Source: Collinsella sp. (GTDB lineage: Bacteria > Actinomycetota > Coriobacteriia > Coriobacteriales > Coriobacteriaceae). From it: 20,479 nt of DNA. How positions within the stretch are numbered: the stretch's first letter is position 1; every line of letters starts with the position of its first letter. A program made the position numbers and the translations under genes. Under the pieces are notes generated by a model, which did not search any database, was not told the origin of the DNA, and saw nothing but the letters and a program-made list of their open reading frames with translations. The stretch spans positions 1-20,479 of the forward strand of contig DXLY01000033.1 in assembly GCA_019414465.1 (NCBI GenBank). The letters run 5' to 3'. This document shows positions 9,728-16,728 of the stretch, piece by piece.

Positions 9728-10732
9728 ATGTCCGACTATCAGGGAAAACGATTCAAGGCTTCTCAGATTCCCGATCCGTCGAAGCCGGGTGCTGCCCATG
9801 CGGCACAGCAGGGTCGGACATCCTCTCCTCAGCAGCCGCGCGCGCCGCGTCCCGTAACGCCGATGTCCCATCATCGCCAGGATACGCCGGCTGCATATCG
9901 CCCTTCGTCGTATGATACGGCCAAGAAAGAATCGCGTTCTACGAAACAGTCGGGCGCTGCTCCGTCGAGCTATACCGAGCCGCCGCGCAAAAAGCGCCGC
10001 TCCGTTATCCCCATCTTGCTCATCATTATTGGCATCGGCCTAATCGTTGCTGCTGCCGCCATCTTTATCAACGCCCAGATTGGCTACAAGCAGGCGAGCG
10101 AGTCGTATCAAAAGATCGAAAAACAATATGTGAGCGACAAGGACGCCAGCGGCGTGCCGATTATCGACTTTGATGCACTTGCCCAGACGAATCCCGAGGT
10201 TGTGGGTTGGATTTATGCGCCCGGCACCAACATCAACTATCCCGTCGTGCAGACCAACAACAACTCCAAATACCTCAACACGCTGTTTGACGGTACGGCT
10301 AACGCGTCCGGTGCCATCTTCTTGGATAGCGACGACACCGCGCCGGGCATGGTGGATCAGCAGACCACGATCTACGGCCACCATATGAACGATGGGTCAA
10401 TGTTCAACGTGATTTCGGACACCACCGACCAAGCGACGTTCGATAGCATCGAGTACGTGTATTACATCACGCGCGATGCAACGTATAAGCTGCGTCCGCT
10501 GGCGACCAAGGTGGTCGAGGACGCGTATGCCAAGGCGCGCACGCCCAACTTTGAGGGCGATGACGGACTGAAGAATTATCTGTCCGAGATGCTCGACGGT
10601 GCCTCTGCCGTGGCGAGCGATGCCACCGATCGTGCCGCTTCGGCAACCAAGGTCGTAACGCTTGTGACCTGCCGTTCGCTGTCATTTAGCAATACGCGCG
10701 CCGTCATGGTGCTCACGCCGGTCGAGGAATAA
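9728..10732 (+). CDS. Class B sortase
   Basis: Membrane-anchored transpeptidase that cleaves sorting signals of secreted proteins and attaches them to the cell wall or to other proteins. The 334-residue protein has a basic, Pro-, Ser- and Gln-rich cytoplasmic tail (about 1-91), a membrane helix at about 94-114 (IPILLIIIGIGLIVAAAAIF) and an external sortase domain. Catalytic residues are visible: IYGHHM with His218, TLVTC with Cys315, and SNTR with Arg324. The YGHHMNDGSMF and long helix before TLVTC point to class B. It is longer than typical SrtB proteins (about 250 residues) mainly because of the N-terminal tail. ATG at 9728 follows AAGGAGAG. No sortase substrate or pilin gene lies nearby, so its target cannot be inferred. 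Confidence 0.9.
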   Translation: MSDYQGKRFKASQIPDPSKPGAAHAAQQGRTSSPQQPRAPRPVTPMSHHRQDTPAAYRPSSYDTAKKESRSTKQSGAAPSSYTEPPRKKRRSVIPILLIIIGIGLIVAAAAIFINAQIGYKQASESYQKIEKQYVSDKDASGVPIIDFDALAQTNPEVVGWIYAPGTNINYPVVQTNNNSKYLNTLFDGTANASGAIFLDSDDTAPGMVDQQTTIYGHHMNDGSMFNVISDTTDQATFDSIEYVYYITRDATYKLRPLATKVVEDAYAKARTPNFEGDDGLKNYLSEMLDGASAVASDATDRAASATKVVTLVTCRSLSFSNTRAVMVLTPVEE

Positions 10733-10785
10733 AGTGTCCGGGCCCCGTCCCAAAAAGACTACCCTGGAAATCAAAAGGAGAAATG

Positions 10786-11202
10786 ATGCTTGAGAACGGC
10801 AAATCGATGCCTTCGGTTGATGCTTGGCTGCGCGAAGCCAAGGCCGATGTTTCGGCGGCTGATTGTGGGATGTACCTGACACACAACGGCGTAGTGCGCG
10901 CGACGCCCAAGGCCGAAGTGCGCGGAGTCGAGACCGATGGCGTGGCGCCAGGCCACAAGGTGGGCGGCATGGTGTTTGGCTTCGATGCCGAAAAGGTGCA
11001 GGCCGCTATCGAGGCGACGCGCACGATGCCGGGTATCGGCTATGTGCGCGTGTGGCTGGCGAGCGGCGAGCTTACCGTGGGCGACGACATCATGCTCGTG
11101 CTCATTGGCGGAGACATTCGCCCGCATGTGGTCGATGCGCTGCAGTCGCTCGTCGGCACCATCAAGAACGAGTGCGTGAGCGAGGTCGAGCGCGAGGCGT
11201 AA
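10786..11202 (+). CDS. MoaE-like protein
   Basis: The 138-residue protein resembles the catalytic subunit of molybdopterin synthase: GVVRATPKAEVRG near residue 35, then YVRVWLASGELTVGDDIMLVLI, matching the RVTVIHRIGELWPGDEIVFVGV region of E. coli MoaE. By eye, E. coli Arg39, Arg104 and Lys119 correspond to Arg38, Arg112 and Lys127, but His103 and Lys126 appear replaced by Ile111 and Val134. It may therefore be a divergent MoaE or a paralogue with another role. I prefer ATG 10786 to ATG 10783, because AAGGAG at 10775-10780 is only two bases from the latter. No other molybdenum cofactor gene is in the window. It sits 53 bases after the sortase and before a terminator. Confidence 0.75.
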   Translation: MLENGKSMPSVDAWLREAKADVSAADCGMYLTHNGVVRATPKAEVRGVETDGVAPGHKVGGMVFGFDAEKVQAAIEATRTMPGIGYVRVWLASGELTVGDDIMLVLIGGDIRPHVVDALQSLVGTIKNECVSEVEREA

Positions 11203-11235
11203 GGCCTCGTCGGCAATCCGAGTCTGTCTATAGCG

Positions 11236-11276
11236 AAAGCCCGCCGGCAGTTCATGTAGATCTGCCAGCGGGCTTT
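11236..11276. terminator. Hairpin terminator between convergent genes
   Basis: AAAGCCCGCCGGCAG (11236-11250) pairs with CTGCCAGCGGGCTTT (11262-11276) over 15 positions with one mismatch and an 11-base loop. It lies between the convergent MoaE-like and CmpB-family genes. The T-run is short (TTT plus the stem), so termination is probable but not textbook; it may serve both directions. Confidence 0.65.
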
Positions 11277-11308
11277 GATGTGTTGGAGCTATTTTGCTCT
11301 GGCGTTTG

Positions 11309-12538
11309 CTACACGCGTGTGGCGTCCTTGGGGCTCATGGTCATACTCTGAAAACGGTTCTCCATATATTCGTTATCGAAATGCTTGTCATAGAACTGTG
11401 CGACGGGAATATTTCGAACGGTTCCGTTGACGCGCTGATACCAATAGTCGAGCGATTGCAACGTCATGACGCCGTCGATCAACATGACGGCGGTCAGGAT
11501 GACGGTAGCAGAGTAGCGGCGTTTCCATGGAATCATATTGATGAGCTTAAGCAGGCGCGGCAGCAAGACCTTGATCCAGATGAGGCCACCCAGGCCCCAC
11601 ATGCAGGCAAACGGCGTGCATGTGCGTCCCCCGGTCAATACCGCGATGGGATCGGGCATGCCGAATAGCCTAATGTGTGAATAGCTCCACGACACCACGC
11701 CAAATGAGGTCTGCATAAACCAGCCTACAAACACCTCGAAAGCGCCGCCGATCAGGGCACTTACCAGGAAAATGATCAGAGGATTCTTTTTATAGAAGCG
11801 GTTGAGCGCCATGGTCATGAGCACCGCGCCAAATCCGTAGATGGGGCTAAAGGGGCCAAATAGCATACCGGCACGGTCCTGATAGACGCCGGGATCGACG
11901 ACGACCATATGCCAGACTTCCTCGAGAATGAGACCTAACACGCTGCAGACGAAGAATACCCAGAACAGGTTGAAGTAGTTGAGCTTGATGTAGCCCTCGC
12001 CGGTTTCGTCGCGGCCGAGCATCCCCTCGGCGGCGGCATCGCGGTCGAGCATCTCTTGCAGACGGCGCTGCAGTTCGCGCTCCTGGCGTAGCGTGGGGTC
12101 GACGGTGGCCGACAGCGCAATGAGGATGACAAGCTGGACGGCGGGGCGCAGCAGGAAGGGTCCGATGCCCTGGAGCATCACGTCAACTAAAAGCTCCACG
12201 ACGGTAAATGCGATGAGGACGTAAGACAGGCGGGCGGCATTGCGCCGCTGGTCCTTGATGAGGTCCAGGCCAAAGACGATCAAGATAATCGCGCTTGTCG
12301 CCGAGAGCATAATGCCGGCGACGATAAGGCCAACCGCGACCAGGGTGTTATCACCGAGCTTAGCGGCGACGTTGCCGTTAATGAGTGCGGTGATGACCTG
12401 CCACATAAAGACGGCGACTGACGGGAGCGTGCCCACGCCAGATAGGGTGCACAGGACTGCGTAGACCTTGATGATAAGGGGGATCTTCTTGGCCTCCGTG
12501 GTGCTGGGGACACTGGGGTCGAGTTGATTTCGATCCAT
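11309..12538 (-). CDS. CmpB-family (putative ABC transporter type IV) membrane protein
   Basis: A 409-residue polytopic membrane protein. The C-terminal half matches the CmpB/DUF1113 family as I know it: LNYFNLFWVFFVCSVLGLILEE, MLFGPFSPIYGFGAVLMT and TPFACMWGLGGLIWIKVLLP, with helices near residues 185-208, 224-248, 252-275, 307-332 and 341-362. The N-terminal half adds about four more helices (20-46, 64-94, 102-124, 128-146) and a charged linker rich in Arg, Glu and Gln (about 147-180), which the core family does not need. The family is called a putative transporter but no ATPase gene is next to it and its function is unknown. The ATG (12538-12536) is preceded on its strand by GAAAGG. It is divergent from purF. 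Confidence 0.78.
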   Translation of the reverse strand: MDRNQLDPSVPSTTEAKKIPLIIKVYAVLCTLSGVGTLPSVAVFMWQVITALINGNVAAKLGDNTLVAVGLIVAGIMLSATSAIILIVFGLDLIKDQRRNAARLSYVLIAFTVVELLVDVMLQGIGPFLLRPAVQLVILIALSATVDPTLRQERELQRRLQEMLDRDAAAEGMLGRDETGEGYIKLNYFNLFWVFFVCSVLGLILEEVWHMVVVDPGVYQDRAGMLFGPFSPIYGFGAVLMTMALNRFYKKNPLIIFLVSALIGGAFEVFVGWFMQTSFGVVSWSYSHIRLFGMPDPIAVLTGGRTCTPFACMWGLGGLIWIKVLLPRLLKLINMIPWKRRYSATVILTAVMLIDGVMTLQSLDYWYQRVNGTVRNIPVAQFYDKHFDNEYMENRFQSMTMSPKDATRV

Positions 12539-12834
12539 ACGCTACCTTTCTCGTCTTGTAGTAGCCTACAAGGATACGCCGACGACCAGCTAAAAGACAG
12601 GACGAACGTCCCAATTGCAACAATGTAGCCCCTAGCGCGGGCGAGACACGGCGCACGGGAAGTCTTCGAGGCCGTTGCCCCTGAGAGTGGACTACCCAAT
12701 AAAATGTTTGGTCGCAAAACGGATAATAAGCTCGGTGGGCTTTTAAAAAGCGCTGCTCATGCGCGGGGGAGCGCGTCGCGCCGTGCGTATAATAAGGCGG
12801 GTAACGCCAAAATACGAGGCTCTGAGGGGATGCC
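12539..12834. other. Divergent intergenic region between CmpB-family gene and purF
   Basis: This 296-base gap should hold promoters for both directions. I see a likely purF -10 box (12788-12793) and a 7-bp hairpin, CTTGTAG (12555-12561) with CTACAAG (12566-12572), in the expected leader of the minus-strand gene just upstream of its ribosome-binding site. I see no known riboswitch or PurR-type box and no convincing minus-strand promoter. Confidence 0.5.
12788..12793 (+). promoter_or_regulatory. Candidate purF -10 box
   Basis: A perfect TATAAT lies 41 bases before the purF ATG and would give a leader of about 35 bases. The region 17 bases upstream is GC-rich (around GCGCGGGGGA) and offers no recognisable -35 box, so activity may depend on an activator or on the -10 alone. 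Confidence 0.5.
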
Positions 12835-14505
12835 ATGTCTCAAGAAACCATCCGCGCGGCCGAGCGTGCCGCGGGACAGGTGAACGCCATGTCGACGTAT
12901 GATCCGGACTCTGACCAGCTGCATGAGGAATGCGGCGTTTTTGGTGTCTGGGCGCCCGATCGCGACGTGGCTCGACTGACGTACTTTGGCCTGCGTGCAC
13001 TGCAGCATCGCGGCCAAGAATCGGCGGGAATCGCCGTTGGTGACGGCGGTACGGTTATGGTCCGCAAGGATCTGGGCCTGCTCGACCGCGTGTTCTCCAA
13101 TGCCGACTTGTCGACGCTCTCCGGTCAGCTGGCCGTGGGTCATGTGCGCTACGGCACCGCCGGCGCCAAGAGCTGGGAAGCCTCTCAGCCGCACCTCTCT
13201 ACCATCAATAGCGTCATTATCGCGCTCGCGCACAACGGCACCCTCGTCAACACCGACGAGCTGCGTCGCCAGCTGATCGAGCTGGGCGTACCGTTCCTCT
13301 CCAACTCGGATTCCGAGGTCGCGACCAAACTCATCGGCTACTTTACTCAGCGTACTGGCCATCTGCGCGAGGGCATTCGCAAGACCATGGAGCTCGTGCG
13401 CGGCGGCTACGCCATGACGCTCATCAACGAGCAGGCGCTCTACGCATTCCGCGATCCGCACGGCATTCGCCCGCTCGTGCTGGGCAAGCTGGTGGATGAG
13501 GGCCTGGACCAGGCCGATGCCGCATCCGTTTCGCAGCTGCCGTCGCAGGACGGCGCCGCGACGGTCGACGCCACCACCCATGTCACGCGCGCCGGCGGCT
13601 GGGTCGTTGCCTCCGAGACCTGCGCGCTCGATATCGTGGGCGCCGAGTACGTCCGCGACGTCCGTCCCGGTGAGATTTTGCGCATCAGCGCCGAGGGCCT
13701 TGTGTCCGAGCAGGGCGTGCCTGCCGCCGAAGAGCCTGCTAACTGCATTTTTGAGCAGGTCTACTTTGCTCGCCCCGATTCCATCATGAACGGCAAGAGC
13801 GTCTACGCCTGCCGTTATGACATGGGTCGTCAGCTGGCACATGAGGAGCCCGTCGAGGCCGACCTGGTCATCGGCGTGCCCGACTCCGGCCTGCCGCCCG
13901 CGGAGGGCTATTCGCACGAGAGTGGCATTCCCTTTGGCGAGGGCCTCATCAAGAACCGCTATGTGGGCCGTACGTTTATCGAGCCTACGCAGGAGCTGCG
14001 TGCCATGGGCGTGCGTATGAAGCTCAACCCGCTGCGTGACAACATCGAGGGCAAGCGCCTGGTCGTCATCGACGACTCCATCGTGCGCGGCACCACCATG
14101 GTGCAGCTCGTCAAGATGCTGCGCAACGCCGGCGCCAAGGAGATTCATATCCGCATCAACTCGCCCGAGGTCATCTGGCCGTGCTTCTACGGTATCGATA
14201 CCGACGTGCAGTCGCAGCTTATCAGCGCCAACAAGACGGTCGACGAGATTTGCGAGTATATCGGCGCCGATTCGCTGGCCTTCCTTTCGGTCGAGGGCCT
14301 GCTTAAGGTCATGCCCAAGGGCGGTTACTGCGATGCGTGCTTTACCGGCCGCTACCCCGTGGCGATTCCCGAGAGCTTTGGCCGCGACAAGTTCATGGAG
14401 GGCTTTAAGCCCCGCAACCTGGACAAGCCGCTGCACTTTGATGACGACGCCGTGGTCGAGAAATACGACGATCGCAGCTGGGAAGAGGAACACGGCGAGG
14501 CCTAA
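12835..14505 (+). CDS. purF: Amidophosphoribosyltransferase
   Basis: PurF makes 5-phosphoribosylamine from PRPP and glutamine, the committed step of purine synthesis. The 556-residue protein has an Ntn-type glutaminase domain starting at Cys33 (EECGVFGVW) and a phosphoribosyltransferase domain with the PRPP loop VVIDDSIVRGTT at 410-421. Cys304, Cys450, Cys499 and Cys502 match the four ligands of the iron-sulphur cluster in B. subtilis-type PurF. Residues before Cys33 form a propeptide; the B. subtilis one is 11 residues, so the in-frame ATG at 12889 (14-residue propeptide, AGGTG nearby) is a real alternative to 12835, which has GAGGGGA at 12824-12830. About 36 extra residues (around ADAASVSQLPSQDG) lie in the glutaminase domain before VVASETCA. 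purM follows after 156 bases. Confidence 0.96.
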   Translation: MSQETIRAAERAAGQVNAMSTYDPDSDQLHEECGVFGVWAPDRDVARLTYFGLRALQHRGQESAGIAVGDGGTVMVRKDLGLLDRVFSNADLSTLSGQLAVGHVRYGTAGAKSWEASQPHLSTINSVIIALAHNGTLVNTDELRRQLIELGVPFLSNSDSEVATKLIGYFTQRTGHLREGIRKTMELVRGGYAMTLINEQALYAFRDPHGIRPLVLGKLVDEGLDQADAASVSQLPSQDGAATVDATTHVTRAGGWVVASETCALDIVGAEYVRDVRPGEILRISAEGLVSEQGVPAAEEPANCIFEQVYFARPDSIMNGKSVYACRYDMGRQLAHEEPVEADLVIGVPDSGLPPAEGYSHESGIPFGEGLIKNRYVGRTFIEPTQELRAMGVRMKLNPLRDNIEGKRLVVIDDSIVRGTTMVQLVKMLRNAGAKEIHIRINSPEVIWPCFYGIDTDVQSQLISANKTVDEICEYIGADSLAFLSVEGLLKVMPKGGYCDACFTGRYPVAIPESFGRDKFMEGFKPRNLDKPLHFDDDAVVEKYDDRSWEEEHGEA

Positions 14506-14544
14506 AACCTGCCAAAAAGGGACAGGTTTATTTTGGTAGGTTTT
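14504..14544. repeat. Inverted repeat after purF
   Basis: AAAACCTGCCAAAA (14504-14517) pairs with TTTTGGTAGGTTTT (14531-14544) over 14 positions, one being a G-T wobble. The loop contains GGGACAGG. AAACCTG (14505-14511) can alternatively pair with CAGGTTT (14523-14529), so two exclusive structures are possible. It overlaps the purF stop. It could be a weak terminator, but there is no separate T-run and it resembles other GGGACA-containing hairpins in this window. Confidence 0.6.
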
Positions 14545-14567
14545 ACCTGCTGTTTTGTTGATATGAC

Positions 14568-14592
14568 GGCGCGCGTTGTTATGGCGCGCGCC
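14568..14592. repeat. Short GC hairpin in the purF-purM gap
   Basis: GGCGCGCG (14568-14575) and CGCGCGCC (14585-14592) form an 8-bp perfect stem with a nine-base loop. No T-run follows. It may be an mRNA processing or stability structure, or chance in GC-rich DNA. Confidence 0.4.
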
Positions 14593-14661
14593 GAAATGAA
14601 CGCAACTATGAGCACCGTTTGGCGCCCGGGCGGCGGACGGTAGTGGGAGAGGAAGGCTCAG

Positions 14662-15765
14662 ATGAGCGACAGCAAGCATGTGACGTATGAGGATGCCGGC
14701 GTCGATACCGCCGAGGGCGGCCGCGCCGTTGACGCTATTAAGCAGATGGTTAAGGACACCAACCGTCCCGAGGTCATCGGCGGCATCGGTGGCTTTGGTG
14801 GCCTGTTCTCGGCTGCCGCGCTTAAGGATATGGAAGACCCGATTCTGATTAGCGGTACCGACGGCGTGGGCACCAAGCTCGTGCTCGCCCAGATCATGGA
14901 CCGTCACGAGACGGTGGGCCAGGACCTGGTTGCTATGTGCGTCAACGACATTCTGGCTTCGGGTGCCGAGCCGCTGTTCTTCCTGGACTACGTTGCCATC
15001 GGCCACATCGAGGCCGAGCACATGGCAAAGATCATCAAGGGTGTGGCCGACGGCTGCAAGCTCGCGGGCTGCGCGCTCGTGGGCGGCGAGATGGCCGAGC
15101 ACCCCGGCGTCATGGCTCCTGCCGACTACGACCTTGCCGGATTTACCGTGGGCGTCGTCGACCGTCCCAAGATGCTCGACCCTGCGAACGTCCGCCCCGG
15201 CGACGTGATCCTGGGCCTGCCTTCCACCGGCGTGCACTCCAACGGCTACTCGCTCGTGCGTAAGGTCATTGGCGTCGACGGTATTAAGCCGGGCACGCCC
15301 GAGGCCGCCGCTAAGGCCGAGGAGCTGAGCCGTCCGCTCGAGGAACTCGGCGGCGCATCGCTGGCAGACGCCCTGTTGGCCCCCACGCGCATCTATGTCA
15401 AGCCGATTCTGGAGCTGCTGCGCGGTGGCGCTCCGGTGCACGCCATCGCCCACATCACCGGCGGCGGCATCACCGAGAACCTCAACCGCGCGCTCGCCGA
15501 CGACGTCGACGCCGTGGTCACCCGCAACGGCGCCGAGATGGGTTGGGACGTTCCGCCCGTCATCACCTACGTGTCGCGCCAGGCCGAGCTCGCGCCCAAC
15601 GAGGCATGCAAGACCTTCAACATGGGCGTTGGCCTGTGCCTGATCGTCGCCCCCGAGGACGAGGCTGCCGTGACCGAGGCCCTGGTCGCGCTGGGCGAGA
15701 AGCCGTTCCGCGTGGGCGAGTGCGTCGAGGGCTCCGGTAAGGTCGTGTACTCCGATGAGCGCTAA
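14662..15765 (+). CDS. purM: Phosphoribosylformylglycinamidine cyclo-ligase (AIR synthetase)
   Basis: PurM closes the imidazole ring of AIR from FGAM with ATP, step five of purine synthesis. The 367-residue protein shows family motifs in order: VIGGIGGFGGLF near 38-49, GTDGVGTKL at 65-73, the MCVNDILASGAEPLFFLDYVA segment split around residue 95-110, GGEMAEHPG, GLPSTGVHSNGYSLVR and HITGGGITENLNR. ATG at 14662 follows AGGAAGG within 14647-14656. Length is normal or slightly above the usual 345 residues. The stop overlaps the purN start by 11 bases, so PurM and PurN are translationally linked. A separate promoter upstream is possible in the 156-base gap, but none is clear. Confidence 0.97.
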   Translation: MSDSKHVTYEDAGVDTAEGGRAVDAIKQMVKDTNRPEVIGGIGGFGGLFSAAALKDMEDPILISGTDGVGTKLVLAQIMDRHETVGQDLVAMCVNDILASGAEPLFFLDYVAIGHIEAEHMAKIIKGVADGCKLAGCALVGGEMAEHPGVMAPADYDLAGFTVGVVDRPKMLDPANVRPGDVILGLPSTGVHSNGYSLVRKVIGVDGIKPGTPEAAAKAEELSRPLEELGGASLADALLAPTRIYVKPILELLRGGAPVHAIAHITGGGITENLNRALADDVDAVVTRNGAEMGWDVPPVITYVSRQAELAPNEACKTFNMGVGLCLIVAPEDEAAVTEALVALGEKPFRVGECVEGSGKVVYSDER

Positions 15766-16453
15766 CGAGCAGATGGCTGCTGCCGCGAGCCTGGGCTTTG
15801 TGCCCTACACCCGTCCGACCGGCACCGATACGGCCGAGCCGCTCAAGATCGGTGTGCTCATCAGCGGTTCGGGTACCAACCTGCAGGCGCTGATCGATCT
15901 GATCGCCGCCGGCAAGCTCAACGCTTCGATTGAGCTTGTGGTGTCGAGCCGTCCTTCGGCTAAGGGTTTGCAGCGCGCTGAGCGCGCGGGCATCCAGACG
16001 CTCACGCTGTCCAAGGATGTCTATGCCGACCCCATCGCCGCCGACGAGATCATCGCGCACGAGCTGCTCGAGCGCGGCTGCGAATATGTGGTCATGGCCG
16101 GTTACATGCGCATGGTGCACACGCCGCTGCTGGCGGCGTTTCCCAACCGCGTGGTCAACTTGCATCCGGCACTGCTGCCGAGCTTTACCGGCGCGCATGC
16201 GATCGACGATGCCTTTGCGCGCGGCGTCAAGGTAACCGGTGTGACCGTGCACTTTGCCAACGAGATCTACGACAACGGCCCCATCATCGCCCAGCGCGCG
16301 CTGGCTGTCGAGGAAGGTTGGGATGTCGACACGCTCGAGGAGCACATCCACGCGATTGAGCACGTGCTGTATCCCGAGGTCGTGCAAATGCTCGCCGACG
16401 GCCGCGTCCACGTGCTGGAGAGCGGCAAGGTCGCCGTGGATCCTGTGAAATAA
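15755..16453 (+). CDS. purN: Phosphoribosylglycinamide formyltransferase
   Basis: PurN transfers a formyl group from 10-formyl-tetrahydrofolate to GAR, step three of purine synthesis. The 232-residue protein contains IGVLISGSGTNLQALID from residue 32, the catalytic NLHPALLPSF segment with Asn135 and His137, VTGVTVHFANEIYDNGPIIAQ with Asp173, and the typical EHVLYPEVV near the end. About 28 residues precede the usual fold. I keep ATG 15755, which overlaps the purM end by 11 bases; ATG 15773 is a possible alternative that would remove six residues. Neither has a strong Shine-Dalgarno sequence, so coupling to PurM translation is likely. A strong terminator follows directly. Confidence 0.95.
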   Translation: MSANEQMAAAASLGFVPYTRPTGTDTAEPLKIGVLISGSGTNLQALIDLIAAGKLNASIELVVSSRPSAKGLQRAERAGIQTLTLSKDVYADPIAADEIIAHELLERGCEYVVMAGYMRMVHTPLLAAFPNRVVNLHPALLPSFTGAHAIDDAFARGVKVTGVTVHFANEIYDNGPIIAQRALAVEEGWDVDTLEEHIHAIEHVLYPEVVQMLADGRVHVLESGKVAVDPVK

Positions 16454-16465
16454 TTACCCGCTTGT

Positions 16466-16507
16466 AAAGGCGGTTAGGCATATCGAAGACGCCTAACCGC
16501 CTTTTTT
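16466..16507 (+). terminator. Intrinsic terminator of the purM-purN unit
   Basis: AAAGGCGGTTAGGC (16466-16479) pairs perfectly with GCCTAACCGCCTTT (16491-16504) over 14 bp around an 11-base loop, and six Ts run from 16502 to 16507. It lies 12 bases after the purN stop. Confidence 0.95.
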
Positions 16508-16591
16508 ATTGCGCTTTATGCTGCTTGATTTAGCTGGAATTGAATAGGCTGCTCTTCTTGCCTGTCAATTACAGTAGTCGACTCTCATGTG

Positions 16592-16649
16592 GAATGCCGA
16601 GCTTCCGGCATGAGATTATCTGGGAAAACGACCAGAAAACTTGGCATTC
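16592..16649. promoter_or_regulatory. Inverted half-sites overlapping the AlbA-gene promoter
   Basis: GAATGCCGAG (16592-16601) recurs in inverted orientation as CTTGGCATTC (16640-16649), nine of ten positions matching, and the likeness extends to 11 of 13. The second copy covers the -35 box. A local palindrome, ATGCCG (16594-16599) with CGGCAT (16606-16611), surrounds the first copy. This is what an operator pair for a repressor could look like; the binding protein is unknown. Confidence 0.45.
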
Positions 16650-16669
16650 GGCTTCAAATTGCGCATAAT
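16641..16669 (+). promoter_or_regulatory. Promoter of the AlbA/ATPase gene
   Basis: TTGGCA (16641-16646) and CATAAT (16664-16669) are each one base from the sigma-70-type consensus and are separated by exactly 17 bases. The start of transcription would be near 16676, giving a leader of about 50 bases. The surrounding DNA is AT-rich. Confidence 0.72.
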
Positions 16670-16728
16670 TCTATTTATCATCTATTTAACATTTTGTTAT
16701 CAAAAATGAGCGCAAGGAGGCTGGCTCA

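Noticed and set aside
12757..15453. Long minus-strand open frame opposite purF and purM (about 898 codons)
   Set aside because: It spans two certain plus-strand genes and the gap between them and shows no family motif, so it is a shadow.
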